From assembly GCA_902551985.1 (NCBI GenBank), contig CACDFI010000005.1, positions 62,001 through 126,000 of the forward strand: 64,000 nucleotides of DNA. The letters are read 5' to 3'. The position numbers and the translations under genes are program-made. This stretch comes from an uncultured Pelagibacteraceae bacterium (lineage in GTDB: Bacteria > Pseudomonadota > Alphaproteobacteria > Pelagibacterales > Pelagibacteraceae). Below, piece after piece: positions 10,178-19,950 of the stretch. How positions within the stretch are numbered: position 1 is the stretch's first letter; each line of letters opens with the position of its first letter. The notes beneath the pieces are model-generated. The model ran no database searches. It had not been told where the DNA came from and was given only the letters and a program-made list of their open reading frames with translations.

Positions 10178-10439
10178 GTTGGTTTTCCAACTATGACGAT
10201 AAACGAATTTCGTAATAACCATTACGGACGTGGGGGCAGTACCCACCACCTCCACCATTTACAACTTAAGGGGGTGAATTAGGATCGACGGGTGACTAAA
10301 AGTTGTTCTTTCGTTCGGTATTGTTCCGCCGTAACGGGCTAATTTATAAATGCTAACGAAAGTTATGCACTTGCAGCTTAATTAATTTATTAATTAAGTT
10401 ACGGGGTTTGGGGCACCTGGCAACAGAACGCCCCTTTTT
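10178..10439 (+). ncRNA. ssrA: Transfer-messenger RNA, circularly permuted two-piece form
   Basis: tmRNA rescues stalled ribosomes and tags incomplete proteins for degradation. The gene is permuted as in other Alphaproteobacteria. The acceptor piece comes first: its T-arm-like GTGGG/CCCAC (loop GGCAGTA) leads to CACCTCCACCA, with CCA at 10255-10257. A 12-nt linker follows. The coding piece begins at 10270 with GGGGGTGAATTAGGATCGAC, which pairs with the acceptor end. The tag reading frame, GCT at 10352 to TAA at 10379-10381, encodes ANESYALAA, ending in the ALAA recognised by ClpXP-type proteases. The stop codon lies in a perfect 9-bp AT hairpin (10377-10398), and a GGGGC/GCCCC hairpin with five T residues ends the gene. 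Exact precursor ends are approximate. Confidence 0.92.
10410..10439 (+). terminator. Rho-independent terminator at the end of tmRNA
   Basis: GGGGC (10410-10414) pairs with GCCCC (10430-10434) and is followed by TTTTT (10435-10439). The hairpin may also be part of the mature coding piece, but the T-run directly after it makes termination likely. Confidence 0.7.
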
Positions 10440-10457
10440 CAGTAATATTATAATTTA

Positions 10458-10543
10458 TGGTGCGGCCAGAGAGAATCGAACTCTCATGAGCTAGGCTCAC
10501 ACGGCCCTCAACCGTGCCTGTCTACCAATTTCAGCATGGCCGC
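10458..10543 (-). tRNA. tRNA-Leu, anticodon GAG
   Basis: On the minus strand an 86-nt class II tRNA runs from GCGGCCATG to GGCCGCACCA, with CCA encoded. The anticodon arm is CACGG-TTGAGGG-CCGTG, giving anticodon GAG for CUC and CUU leucine codons. The T-arm reads GAGAG-TTCGATT-CTCTC. A variable arm of the length expected for tRNA-Leu is present. It converges with the tmRNA gene 18 bp away. Confidence 0.97.
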
Positions 10544-10601
10544 AAATAATGCGTCAGATTAAATGAATGACAATTCTATTTCAAGTTGATAAGTTTTTAT
10601 T

Positions 10602-11591
10602 ATGGAATTCACAACTGAAGTAAAATTAGCAACAGACTCTATATATCAGAAGGTCTCAAAATCCATTCCAGAAATAGAATGGGCATTACATGCTCCGTAC
10701 ATTCATAAAATAAATAAATTAAAAAAAGAAAAAAATGCTGTAATTCTTGCACATAATTATCAGACACCAGAAATATATCACGGTATCTCTGATTTCTCAG
10801 CTGACTCATTGGCTTTAGCAATTGAGGCCTCAAAAACTGAAGCGGATATTATCGTTATGTGTGGAGTACATTTCATGGCAGAAACTGCAAAACTAATGAG
10901 CCCAAACAAAAAAGTTTTGCTACCTGACATGAGAGCTGGTTGCTCTTTATCCTCATCAATAACAGGAGAGGATGTAAAAAATTTAAAAAAACGTTATCCA
11001 GGAGTCCCAGTAGTCTCATATGTTAATACATCTGCAGATGTCAAAGCTGAAACTGATGTTTGTTGTACATCAGCAAATGCAGTTAAAATTGTAAATTCTT
11101 TAGGTGTAAAAAAAGTAATTTTCTTACCTGATGACTATTTAGCAAAATATGTTGCTTCTCAAACAGATGTGGAAATTATTTCTTGGAAGGGTACTTGTGA
11201 AGTTCATGAACAGTTTAATGATGAAGAAATAAATGAAATTAGAAAAAATAACCCAGGTATCAAAATTATTGCCCATCCAGAATGTCCACCAGATGTAATA
11301 CAAGCAAGTGATTTTGCTGGCTCAACAAGTGGAATGATTAAATATGTAAAGGATAACCAACCTGAAAAGGTTATGATGGTTACAGAATGCTCAATGAGTG
11401 ACAATGTTCAAATTGACAATCCTAACGTAGAATTTATTAGACCGTGTAACTTATGTCCTCATATGAAAAGAATTACACTTCCAAAAATTCTTGATTGCCT
11501 AGAAAACGAAAGTAATGAATTAATTATGGATAATGATACAATTGAGAAAGCTAGAAAATCAGTAGAGAGAATGGCTGAAATAGGCAGATAA
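10602..11591 (+). CDS. nadA: Quinolinate synthase
   Basis: NadA condenses iminoaspartate with dihydroxyacetone phosphate to form quinolinate in NAD synthesis, using a [4Fe-4S] cluster. The 329-residue protein has the family motifs HNYQTPEIY (51-59) and DMRAGCSLS (109-117), plus GTCE and PCNLCPHMK. The likely cluster ligands are C114, C199 and C285; further cysteines at 154, 155, 228, 263 and 282 are also present. nadC follows after 5 bp. The iminoaspartate-forming partner, NadB or an aspartate dehydrogenase, is not encoded in this window. Confidence 0.96.
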   Translation: MEFTTEVKLATDSIYQKVSKSIPEIEWALHAPYIHKINKLKKEKNAVILAHNYQTPEIYHGISDFSADSLALAIEASKTEADIIVMCGVHFMAETAKLMSPNKKVLLPDMRAGCSLSSSITGEDVKNLKKRYPGVPVVSYVNTSADVKAETDVCCTSANAVKIVNSLGVKKVIFLPDDYLAKYVASQTDVEIISWKGTCEVHEQFNDEEINEIRKNNPGIKIIAHPECPPDVIQASDFAGSTSGMIKYVKDNQPEKVMMVTECSMSDNVQIDNPNVEFIRPCNLCPHMKRITLPKILDCLENESNELIMDNDTIEKARKSVERMAEIGR

Positions 11592-11596
11592 ATTCT

Positions 11597-12433
11597 GTGC
11601 CCAAAATTCAATTAAGTAAAAATTTTATCCGATCAACCTGTAAGCTTGCTCTTAATGAGGATCTTTACCCTTTAGGAGATATAACAACAAATTTATTAAA
11701 AAATAATTCAATTTCAAAAGTAAAACTAATAAGTAATCAAAAAGGAATTATAGGAGGTCTAGAATTTGCTAAAGAAACTTTTAATTTATTAGACAAAAAT
11801 ATTAAATTTCGTATAAAAAAAAAGGAAGGATCAAAAGTTACCAGAGGTTCTGTAATTGCTGTAATTGAAGGTAAAATTAAAAATATATTAACTGGAGAAA
11901 GAGTAGCTCTAAATTTTCTCTCTCATATTTCAGGGATTGCAACTAAGACTAATAAATTCGTTAAAAAAGTAGGTAAGAAAACAAAAATTTGTTGTACTAG
12001 AAAAACAATTCCAAATTTAAGAGTTATTCAAAAGTATGCCGTAAAACTAGGAGGTGGTACTAACCATAGATTTAATTTAAGTGATGAGTATTTAATAAAA
12101 GATAATCATCTAGCCTCATCAAAAAAATTTGAGGAGATAGTGAAAAAAGCAATTAATACTAAAAAGGGAAGAAAAATTACTGTTGAGGTTGACAATTTAA
12201 AACAATTTAAAAGAATTAACGGACTAAAATTTAATACAGTTCTATTTGATAATATGAGCCCAAAAAATCTAAAAGTAGCTGTTAGACATGCAAAAGGAAA
12301 ATATGAGACTGAAGCCTCTGGAGGAGTAAATTTAAAAAACATAAAAAATTTAGCCTCATCAAAAGTTGATAGAATATCTGTAGGTGAATTAACGCATAGT
12401 ATCCAAGCTTTGGATTTAAAATTAGAGATTTAA
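11597..12433 (+). CDS. nadC: Nicotinate-nucleotide pyrophosphorylase (carboxylating)
   Basis: NadC converts quinolinate and PRPP into nicotinate mononucleotide. The 278-residue protein starts at a GTG codon (11597), directly after nadA. It has the conserved EDLYPLGDITT segment (about 16-26), the active-site stretch CCTRKTIPNLRVIQKYAV with catalytic basic residues, GGGTNHR, and KDNHL. Near the C-terminus EASGGVNLKNI lines the phosphate site. It ends 4 bp inside the convergent ppdK gene. The pair nadA-nadC makes NAD from quinolinate precursors. Confidence 0.96.
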   Translation: MPKIQLSKNFIRSTCKLALNEDLYPLGDITTNLLKNNSISKVKLISNQKGIIGGLEFAKETFNLLDKNIKFRIKKKEGSKVTRGSVIAVIEGKIKNILTGERVALNFLSHISGIATKTNKFVKKVGKKTKICCTRKTIPNLRVIQKYAVKLGGGTNHRFNLSDEYLIKDNHLASSKKFEEIVKKAINTKKGRKITVEVDNLKQFKRINGLKFNTVLFDNMSPKNLKVAVRHAKGKYETEASGGVNLKNIKNLASSKVDRISVGELTHSIQALDLKLEI

Positions 12434-15090
12434 TTTTTTTTTATTTGAGCCTGAGCTGCTGCTAATCTTGCAACTGGAACTCTGTAAGGTGAACAAGAGA
12501 CGTAATCTAATCCAGTTTTTGCACAAAATTCTATACTTTTAGGATCTCCACCATGCTCACCACAAATTCCAAGTTTTATTTTTTTGTTTTGTTTTCTTCC
12601 TTTATCAGTTGCAATTTTAATTAAGTCCCCAACTCCATCATCAATTGATATAAAGGGATCAATATCAAAAATTTTGTTCTCTATATAGTCATTTAGGAAT
12701 TTACCACTATCATCTCTACTAATTCCAAATGTAGTTTGGGTTAAATCATTTGTTCCAAAACTAAAAAATTCAGCATGTTTAGCAATATCTTTTGCCTTTA
12801 TCGCAGCTCTTGGCAATTCAATCATTGTTCCAACTAAAAATTCAATTTTAATTTTATTCTCATCTTGAACTTTTTTTGCTACCCTAATAACTAAATCTTT
12901 CATAATTTTTATTTCTGCTTCTGTTGAAACTAAAGGAATCATAATTTCAGGCATGGTTGATTGAATTTTTTGTTTTTTACATTCCACTAAAGCCTCAAAA
13001 ATTGCAGTACACTGCATCTCATAAATTTCAGGGAATGAAATTGCTAATCTACAACCTCTGTGACCTAGCATGGGATTTTGTTCATGAAGTTCAGAAATTC
13101 TAACTTCAAGTTCTTTAACAGGAATATTTAGTGATACTGCAACATCATTAATTTCGTTATTACTTTTTGGCAAAAATTCATGAAGTGGTGGGTCAAGCAA
13201 CCTTACTGTTACTGGTAAACCTCTCATTATTTTAAATATTTCAATAAAATCTTTTTTTTGATGTGGCAATAGCTTTTTGAGTGCATTAGATCGATCTTCA
13301 ATTGTTTTTGATAATATCATTTCTCTCACTGATAAAATTCTTTCTTCGTCAAAAAACATATGTTCAGTTCTACACAATCCAATACCTTCTGCACCAAATT
13401 CTCTAGCGGTTTTACTATCTAATGGCGTCTCGGAATTAGTTCTAATTTTTAATTTTCTAAAATCATCAGACCAACTCATTATTTTTGAGAAATCACCTGA
13501 TATTTCTGGTTTAACTGTTTTTACCTCTCCAATAATTATTCTGCCTGTTGAACCATCAATTGTAATTAGTTCTCCCTCTTTAATTACTTTATTTTTTGTT
13601 TTGAACAATTTGTTTTCATAATCAATTTCTATTTCACTAGATCCAGAAACACATGGTCGTCCCATTCCTCTAGCAACTACTGCAGCATGACTTGTCATAC
13701 CTCCTCTTGATGTCAGTATTCCTTTTGCTGCATGCATACCATGGATATCTTCTGGTGAAGTTTCTACACGAACTAATATTGTACTTTGCATCATACTATT
13801 TAGTCTTTCAGCTTCCTCAGACGTGAAAACAACTTTTCCACTTGCAGCACCAGGTGATGCAGGCAAGCCCAACCCTATTACTTCTAAGTTTGCTTTCTCA
13901 TCTAAAGTTGGATGAAGCAAAGTGTCTAAAGAACTTGGTTCTATTCGCAATATTGCATCTTTTTTGGTAATCAACTTTTCTTTAACCATATCTACAGCTA
14001 TTTTAACAGCAGACTTAGCTGTTCGTTTTCCAGAGCGCGTTTGAAGCATCCAAAGTTTTTTATTTTCAACAGTAAACTCAACGTCCTGCATATCTTTGTA
14101 ATGTTTTTCTAAATTATTTAAAATATTTTTAAGTTGCTTGTATGTCTCTGGCATTGCCTCTTCCATTGACTTAAGTCTTTCTTTAGACTCAACTCTGGCT
14201 TTTTTTGTGATATGCTGTGGTGTTCTGGTTCCAGCAACTACATCTTCTCCTTGTGCATTTATTAAATATTCTCCATAAATATTTTTTGACCCATCTGATG
14301 GGTTTCTTGTAAACACTACACCAGTTGCACAATCATTTCCCATATTTCCAAAAACCATTGATTGTACATTAACAGCTGTACCCCAATGAGACGGTATTTG
14401 ATTTAATTTTCTATAGACTTTTGCTCTGTTACTTTCCCAAGATAAAAAAACAGCACTTATAGCTCCCACCAGTTGTTCTTTGACATTTTGCGGAAAATCT
14501 TTTTTTGTTTTTTCTTTTACAATATTTTTAAAATCTTTTATTAAAGCTTCCCAGTCATACTCATCTAATTCTGTGTCTAGCAATACTCCTTTTGTTAACT
14601 TATAGTTCTCGATTATATCCTCAAAGTGATAAGCTTCGATTCCCAACACAACATTAGAATACATTTGAATAAAGCGCCTATAACTATCATTTGCAAACCT
14701 GAGATTTGAAGTTTTTTTTGCAAGTGCTGTTACCGTATTATCATTTAGGCCTAGATTTAAAATTGTATCCATCATGCCAGGCATAGAAACCCTAGCTCCA
14801 GATCTTACAGAAACTAGGAGAGGATTTTTTATATCTCCAAATTTTTTTCCTGAGTCTTTTTCAACAAATTTTAGTTCTTTATTAATTTCATTAAGTATTT
14901 TTTTATTTAATTTTTTTTTATTCTTATAAAACAAATTACATACCTCAGTAGATATTGTAAAGCCAGGGGGTACAGGTAGCCCCATTCTTCCCATTTCAGA
15001 AAGGTTTGCGCCTTTGCCACCAAGAATATTTTTTGGTAGTTTAATTTTTTTTATTTCATTTGATTTAAAATTAAATATAATTTTTTTCAT
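12430..15090 (-). CDS. ppdK: Pyruvate, phosphate dikinase
   Basis: PPDK reversibly interconverts pyruvate, ATP and phosphate with phosphoenolpyruvate, AMP and pyrophosphate, and can support either gluconeogenesis or energy-saving glycolysis. The 886-residue length is normal. The N-terminal ATP-grasp domain opens with LGGKGANLSEMGRMGLPVPP; the swivelling phosphohistidine domain has RGGMTSHAAVVARGMGRPC (about 460); and the C-terminal PEP/pyruvate barrel has GFGTNDLTQ-like SFGTNDLTQTTFG and ICGEHGGDP. It is distinguished from PEP synthase by the GMMDTILNLGLN segment. glyS starts upstream on the same strand and ends 1 bp before it. Confidence 0.97.
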   Translation of the reverse strand: MKKIIFNFKSNEIKKIKLPKNILGGKGANLSEMGRMGLPVPPGFTISTEVCNLFYKNKKKLNKKILNEINKELKFVEKDSGKKFGDIKNPLLVSVRSGARVSMPGMMDTILNLGLNDNTVTALAKKTSNLRFANDSYRRFIQMYSNVVLGIEAYHFEDIIENYKLTKGVLLDTELDEYDWEALIKDFKNIVKEKTKKDFPQNVKEQLVGAISAVFLSWESNRAKVYRKLNQIPSHWGTAVNVQSMVFGNMGNDCATGVVFTRNPSDGSKNIYGEYLINAQGEDVVAGTRTPQHITKKARVESKERLKSMEEAMPETYKQLKNILNNLEKHYKDMQDVEFTVENKKLWMLQTRSGKRTAKSAVKIAVDMVKEKLITKKDAILRIEPSSLDTLLHPTLDEKANLEVIGLGLPASPGAASGKVVFTSEEAERLNSMMQSTILVRVETSPEDIHGMHAAKGILTSRGGMTSHAAVVARGMGRPCVSGSSEIEIDYENKLFKTKNKVIKEGELITIDGSTGRIIIGEVKTVKPEISGDFSKIMSWSDDFRKLKIRTNSETPLDSKTAREFGAEGIGLCRTEHMFFDEERILSVREMILSKTIEDRSNALKKLLPHQKKDFIEIFKIMRGLPVTVRLLDPPLHEFLPKSNNEINDVAVSLNIPVKELEVRISELHEQNPMLGHRGCRLAISFPEIYEMQCTAIFEALVECKKQKIQSTMPEIMIPLVSTEAEIKIMKDLVIRVAKKVQDENKIKIEFLVGTMIELPRAAIKAKDIAKHAEFFSFGTNDLTQTTFGISRDDSGKFLNDYIENKIFDIDPFISIDDGVGDLIKIATDKGRKQNKKIKLGICGEHGGDPKSIEFCAKTGLDYVSCSPYRVPVARLAAAQAQIKKN

Positions 15091-15091
15091 A

Positions 15092-17155
15092 CTAAGCTTC
15101 TATTTTTGAAAAATTAAAATAGTTATCAAAAGTTCTACACAACATATTCAATAATTCTAATCTATTTTTTTTAATTATAATATCTTCATCATTAACAATA
15201 ACATTATCAAAAAAATCGTTTACCTCGTTCTTAATGCTTGATAAAATTTTTAGACTTTCCTCGTAATTTTCGTCTTTTCCAATACTCAAAAAATATTTTC
15301 TTACATCATTTATTTTTTTATATAATTTTTTCTCATAATCATTTTTAAATAAGCCTGGATCTGCAAAACCAAGAGTTTCAATAGATATTTTTTCTTCAGT
15401 ATTTAATATATTTGAGGCTCTTTTATATACTGCAATAGTTTCAAAACCAATTTCCTTTTTAATATTTTTATTTAAACATAAAGATTTTTTATAAGCCTTT
15501 AATAAGTCATCCAATCCAAGCAAAAATGTTGAGCTTTCAATTATATCTTGTCTTATTTTTTTTTCTTTTAAATAATTTTTTAATCTTTCAATTATGAAAT
15601 CACTTAATTCACTTTGTATCTTTTTGGTATCAAAATCATAGCCCTGATCTCTATATGCTGAGCAGGTGTAAATAATTAAATCTTTTAGTTTGATTTTTGT
15701 TTCATTTTCAACAATTAATCTGACAAGACTTATAGCCATTCTTCTGATGGCATATGGGTCTTTTGAGCTAGTGGGTTTTAGATTTATTCCAAAAAAACCT
15801 ACTAATGAATCTAGTTTATCACTTAAAGATAAAGCAACACTGTACATTTTTTTTGGTAGTTTGCTTTCCATCCCATTAGGCAAATATTGTTCAGATACAG
15901 CAAGACAAACTTCTTTATCAAACCCTTGAAACTTTGCAAAGTAACCACCAACAATACCTTGGAGTTCTGGAAACTCTCCAACAAGATCAGACATTAAATC
16001 AACTTTACAAATTGATGAGGCTATTTCTATTTTTTCTTTACTAATTAAAAATTCATCAGAAATATATGATGATAATTTTCGCATTCGATGAATTTTGTCA
16101 AAGTAGGATCCTAAACCTTTAAAGTAATTTATATTTTTTAATTTATCTACTTGTTTAACTAAATTTTGAGTTTTATTTTTTTCCCAAAAAAACTCAGCAT
16201 CGCTTAATCTTGCCTCAATCACTCTCTCATTTCCTAATTTAACAAACCCTTTAGTGTCTTTTATATCTGAAACTACAAAAAAATTATTTGTAAGATTATT
16301 TTTTTTATCAAAAGTTGGTAAATATTTTTGATGACTTTGCATAGTCGTGATCAATATTTCACTAGGTACATTCAAAAATTTTTTGTCAAAATCACAAATG
16401 ATTACTGCTGGTTTTTCAACTATATTTACTATCTCATCTATAAGCCTTTCATTCTGTTCAATTTTTAAATTTTTTTTATTAATTATTTCATTAATCTTAT
16501 TCTTAATTATTTTTTTTCTTAAATCTTGGTCAATTAAAATGCCTTTTTGTTTAAAAAATTTTATATACGAATTAAAGTCGTTAAAAATTTTTAAATCTTC
16601 TTCTAGAGATTTATCTGTAAAAGTTTTGTTAGAGCTATTTATGTGGTTAAAAACAAAATTAAGAGGTTTTTTATTAAATATTGCTAAAATGGATTTAAGA
16701 GGTCTTCCCCAGTAAAGATCATAATTTGCCCATTTCATAGATTTATTCCAAGTTATCTTTGTTAAGATTTCACTTAGATTTTTTTCTAATAAATCTGAAA
16801 CTTTTATTTTTCTAGACTCTTTTTTAAAAAAGTAGAATTCACCTTTCTCAGTATTTTTTTTAAAAATTTTTTCTAATGTTGTGTTGTTTGATCTAATAAA
16901 TCCCTCTAAAGCTTTTTCAGGAGCATATACATTTGGACCTCTTATTTCCTCTGAGTTGAGTTTAATTTCATTAGGGATTTTATCAATATGGAGAACTAGT
17001 CTATTTGGTGTTGAATAAACATTGAAATTTTCATTAAATTTAATTTGGTTATCAATTAAAAAATTTTTAATATTTTTTTTTAACTCATTCCTTGCATTTA
17101 TCTGAAGTTTTGCAGGAATTTCCTCACTAAATAACTCTACAAATAATTCTGACAT
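15092..17155 (-). CDS. glyS: Glycyl-tRNA synthetase, beta subunit
   Basis: This subunit of the alpha2-beta2 glycyl-tRNA synthetase provides tRNA recognition. The 687-residue protein starts with the family's FVELFSEEIPAKLQ (about 5-18) and contains the beta-subunit motifs VEKPAVIICDFD, MQSHQKYLPTFD and KVDLMSDLVGEFPELQG, followed by YLPNGMESKLP. The C-terminal quarter is the anticodon-binding DALR-like region. The gene is extremely lysine- and isoleucine-rich, as expected from the AT bias. Its first base overlaps the last base of glyQ, so the subunits are coupled. Confidence 0.97.
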   Translation of the reverse strand: MSELFVELFSEEIPAKLQINARNELKKNIKNFLIDNQIKFNENFNVYSTPNRLVLHIDKIPNEIKLNSEEIRGPNVYAPEKALEGFIRSNNTTLEKIFKKNTEKGEFYFFKKESRKIKVSDLLEKNLSEILTKITWNKSMKWANYDLYWGRPLKSILAIFNKKPLNFVFNHINSSNKTFTDKSLEEDLKIFNDFNSYIKFFKQKGILIDQDLRKKIIKNKINEIINKKNLKIEQNERLIDEIVNIVEKPAVIICDFDKKFLNVPSEILITTMQSHQKYLPTFDKKNNLTNNFFVVSDIKDTKGFVKLGNERVIEARLSDAEFFWEKNKTQNLVKQVDKLKNINYFKGLGSYFDKIHRMRKLSSYISDEFLISKEKIEIASSICKVDLMSDLVGEFPELQGIVGGYFAKFQGFDKEVCLAVSEQYLPNGMESKLPKKMYSVALSLSDKLDSLVGFFGINLKPTSSKDPYAIRRMAISLVRLIVENETKIKLKDLIIYTCSAYRDQGYDFDTKKIQSELSDFIIERLKNYLKEKKIRQDIIESSTFLLGLDDLLKAYKKSLCLNKNIKKEIGFETIAVYKRASNILNTEEKISIETLGFADPGLFKNDYEKKLYKKINDVRKYFLSIGKDENYEESLKILSSIKNEVNDFFDNVIVNDEDIIIKKNRLELLNMLCRTFDNYFNFSKIEA

Positions 17156-18027
17156 TAACTTTGGCTTTCAATCCAAACTTTCCCAATTGATTTAGTAAGT
17201 TCCCTTATTCTTGCAATATATTCAGCCCTTTGTGCTACACTAATCACCCCTCTAGCATCTAGAATATTAAACACATGGCTACATTTTAAACATTGATCGT
17301 ACGCTGGAAGTGAAATTTTTTTTTCAACTAATAATTTTGTCTCCTCTTCAAGCATCTCAAACATTTTAAATAAATTATCAGTATTGGCATATTCAAAATT
17401 ATATGCTGAAAATTCTTTTTCTGACTTATGAAAAACATCTTTGTAAGTTATTCCTTCATCATTCCAAGCTAAGTCAAAAACACTTTTTTTATTTTGAATA
17501 AACATACACAATCTCTCTAATCCATATGTAATTTCGACAGATACAGGTTTACATTCAACTCCAGCCATTTGTTGGAAGTAGGTAAATTGCGTTACTTCCA
17601 TACCATCACACCAAACTTCCCATCCAAGGCCTGCTGCTCCAAGAGTAGGACTTTCCCAGTCATCTTCAACAAATCTTATATCGTGTTCCTCATAATTAAT
17701 GCCTATTGATGAAAGGCTATTTAAATACATTTTTTTTATTTCTTTTGGCGAGGGTTTAATTAATACTTGAAACTGATAGTAATGTTGTAATCTATTGGGG
17801 TTGTCACCATATCTTCCGTCAGTCGGTCTACGTGATGGTTGAACATATGCAGTTTTCCATGGTTTTGGACCAAGCGATCTTAGAGTGGTTGCTGGATGAA
17901 AAGTTCCAGCTCCTACCTCTAAATCGTACGGTTGTAATATTACACAACCTTTTTTTGACCAGTACTTTTGTAAATTAAAGATTGTGTCTTGAAAAGATAA
18001 ATTTTTTTTTTTTGTTTTATAGACCAT
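17155..18027 (-). CDS. glyQ: Glycyl-tRNA synthetase, alpha subunit
   Basis: The alpha subunit holds the class II catalytic core that makes glycyl-adenylate. The 290-residue protein is highly conserved: [17 protein letters not shown] (about 12-28), [19 protein letters not shown] and [20 protein letters not shown] are all diagnostic, as is [20 protein letters not shown] further on. It overlaps the end of the upstream S49 peptidase gene by 11 bp. The alpha-beta form is the bacterial type, distinct from the single-chain enzyme. Confidence 0.98.
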   Translation of the reverse strand: MVYKTKKKNLSFQDTIFNLQKYWSKKGCVILQPYDLEVGAGTFHPATTLRSLGPKPWKTAYVQPSRRPTDGRYGDNPNRLQHYYQFQVLIKPSPKEIKKMYLNSLSSIGINYEEHDIRFVEDDWESPTLGAAGLGWEVWCDGMEVTQFTYFQQMAGVECKPVSVEITYGLERLCMFIQNKKSVFDLAWNDEGITYKDVFHKSEKEFSAYNFEYANTDNLFKMFEMLEEETKLLVEKKISLPAYDQCLKCSHVFNILDARGVISVAQRAEYIARIRELTKSIGKVWIESQS

Positions 18028-18826
18028 ACCTTTGCCAGATTGATCTTTCTTCTAATAAACTGATTACTTTATCAGTATAATTTTCTGAGGATGATAGTTT
18101 TTTTGACAACCACCCTTTACTTTTTTCAAATTTCTTAATCTCAATTTGATCTCCGTATTTTTCTCTTAATATTTGTTCTGCATTACCCAAACCATCTATT
18201 AAACCTAATTCTTTTGCTTTTTTTCCAGCCCAAAACTCACCTGAAAAAAGTTCAATACCAGAGTTTTTGTTTAGTTTTTCTTTTCTACTTTCCTCAACGA
18301 CATCAATAAAGTCCTGATGAATTTCTAATTGAATATTTTTTAACCGATTTATATCCTCTTCTTTTTCATCAAGAAAAGGGTCTAAAGTACTTTTATTCTT
18401 TCCTGCTGTATATACTCTTCTTTGAACTCCAATTTTTTCTATTAAGTTTTTAAATCCAAATGATGCAGAAATAACACCAATTGATCCTATTATCGAACTT
18501 GAGTTTGCGTATATCTCATCACCAGCGCAAGCGATCAGGTATCCACCAGATGCAGCAACATCTTCAGTAAAGACAATCACTTTTTTTTTTTGTTTTTTTG
18601 ATTGCTCCTTAATAAGTTTATATATCAGATGTGATTGAACTGGAGATCCTCCTGGTGAATTTATTGTAATTGCTACTGCTAATGCTTTTTTTAGTGAGAA
18701 AGCTTTTTTAATTATTTCTTCCTGGCTTGAATAATCTATTCCTTGTCTAAATTTTCCAGCATTTCCTATAACGCCAGATAGTTTAAGATGGCTAATAACT
18801 TTTTTTTTTTTTAAAAATGAAAACAT
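18017..18826 (-). CDS. S49-family signal peptide peptidase-like serine protease
   Basis: S49 peptidases (SppA/SohB) degrade cleaved signal peptides and other membrane fragments. The 269-residue protein has the family's [14 protein letters not shown] (about 58-71) and [18 protein letters not shown], in which the S of AASGG is the nucleophile. It continues with [11 protein letters not shown] and [16 protein letters not shown]. The length matches a single-domain SppA. There is no strongly hydrophobic N-terminal anchor: the start is [13 protein letters not shown], so it may be cytoplasmic or peripheral. It is the first gene of a minus-strand run with glyQ and glyS, divergent from the ispB-like gene. 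Confidence 0.9.
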   Translation of the reverse strand: MFSFLKKKKVISHLKLSGVIGNAGKFRQGIDYSSQEEIIKKAFSLKKALAVAITINSPGGSPVQSHLIYKLIKEQSKKQKKKVIVFTEDVAASGGYLIACAGDEIYANSSSIIGSIGVISASFGFKNLIEKIGVQRRVYTAGKNKSTLDPFLDEKEEDINRLKNIQLEIHQDFIDVVEESRKEKLNKNSGIELFSGEFWAGKKAKELGLIDGLGNAEQILREKYGDQIEIKKFEKSKGWLSKKLSSSENYTDKVISLLEERSIWQRYGL

Positions 18827-18894
18827 TAAAATTTTTATAAGTTTTTTAAATAAATTATAAACCCTAGTTATAATTAAAGAATAAGGTGCGTCAA

Positions 18895-18925
18895 TTGATA
18901 AGTATATTAATAATTTGTATATAAT
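18895..18925 (+). promoter_or_regulatory. Candidate promoter of the polyprenyl synthase gene
   Basis: TTGATA (18895-18900) is followed after 17 bp by TATATA (18918-18923), with the alternative TATAAT at 18920-18925. The predicted start near 18930 lies within about 6 nt of the ATG at 18937, with no Shine-Dalgarno sequence between. Confidence 0.5.
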
Positions 18926-18936
18926 AGTTTTAAATC

Positions 18937-19950
18937 ATGGGAACTGTAATACAGCTTAAAAAACAAATTAATAATTCTTATACTGACTTAAAAAACTCAG
19001 TTGAAGATAAGTTGATTCTAGTTGAAGAAAAAATTAATTCAAGATTATCAAGTAAAGTTGAATTAGTTCAAAAAATGACAAAATATCATTTAAGCACTGG
19101 AGGTAAAAGACTTAGAGCTCTATTAACATTGCAATGCTCAAAAATTTGTGGATACGAGAAAGGATTAAGAGATGTTAATCTGGCTGCATGTGTTGAATTA
19201 ATCCACGCAGCAACTTTAATGCACGATGATGTAATTGATAACTCTAAAATTAGAAGAGGAAAAAAGACCTTAAATAAGATCTGGGGAAATCACTCATCAA
19301 TTTTAGTAGGCGATTATCTCTTAAGCAAATGTTTTGAAATGATGGTTGAAGATGGAAATTTAGAATTACTTAAACTTTTGGCTAACACATCATCAGAAAT
19401 TGCTCAAGGTGAAGTTCTGCAATTGCAACACAATAAAGAAATAGACATGTTAGAGGAGACATATCTTAATATTATTTCCTCAAAGACTGCATCATTATTT
19501 GCGGCATCTACTAAAGTAGGCGCAATTATTTCAGAAAAAGATTTAAAATTTAAAAATGCTTTAGAATTTTATGGAAAAAATCTAGGTCTCACATTTCAAA
19601 TTGCAGATGACACATTAGATTATAATTCTGAATTAAAATTATTTGGGAAAAACATTGGTAATGATTTTTATGAGGGAAAAGTAACTTTACCTATAATTCT
19701 ACTTTATCAAAAATTAGATGATGTTGAAAAAGAAAAATTAAAATTTTTATTTGAAAAACAAATTCGTGAAAAGAAAGATTTAGAATATGTTCTAAATCTA
19801 ATAAAAAAAAATAACATAATACAAGAGTGTTATAAAAAAGCAGAGCATTATATAAATTTAGCTTCTAATTCTTTAAGTGTATTTGAGGAGTCTGATGAAA
19901 AAAATGTGCTCAAAAATTTAACATCTTTTAGCATAGAGAGAAATTTCTAA
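18937..19950 (+). CDS. ispB: Long-chain polyprenyl diphosphate synthase (octaprenyl/decaprenyl type)
   Basis: This trans-prenyltransferase extends farnesyl diphosphate with isopentenyl diphosphate to make the ubiquinone side chain. The 337-residue protein has a first aspartate-rich motif in MHDDVIDNSKIRRGKKT (about 91-107), a GDYLL segment and a second aspartate-rich motif in QIADDTLDY (about 216-224). Small residues before the first motif (HAATLMHDD) suit long-chain products. The window also has a separate short-chain synthase gene (23595-24464), so each chain length has its own enzyme. Chain length cannot be fixed by eye. It overlaps pdxH by 4 bp at converging 3' ends. Confidence 0.9.
   Translation: MGTVIQLKKQINNSYTDLKNSVEDKLILVEEKINSRLSSKVELVQKMTKYHLSTGGKRLRALLTLQCSKICGYEKGLRDVNLAACVELIHAATLMHDDVIDNSKIRRGKKTLNKIWGNHSSILVGDYLLSKCFEMMVEDGNLELLKLLANTSSEIAQGEVLQLQHNKEIDMLEETYLNIISSKTASLFAASTKVGAIISEKDLKFKNALEFYGKNLGLTFQIADDTLDYNSELKLFGKNIGNDFYEGKVTLPIILLYQKLDDVEKEKLKFLFEKQIREKKDLEYVLNLIKKNNIIQECYKKAEHYINLASNSLSVFEESDEKNVLKNLTSFSIERNF

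Noticed and set aside
12430..12433. Possible terminators at the convergent gene ends (nadC/ppdK, ispB/pdxH, aroC/dxs, rpoH/purA)
   Set aside because: The genes overlap by 4-8 bp and no stable stem with a T-run could be found at these junctions.
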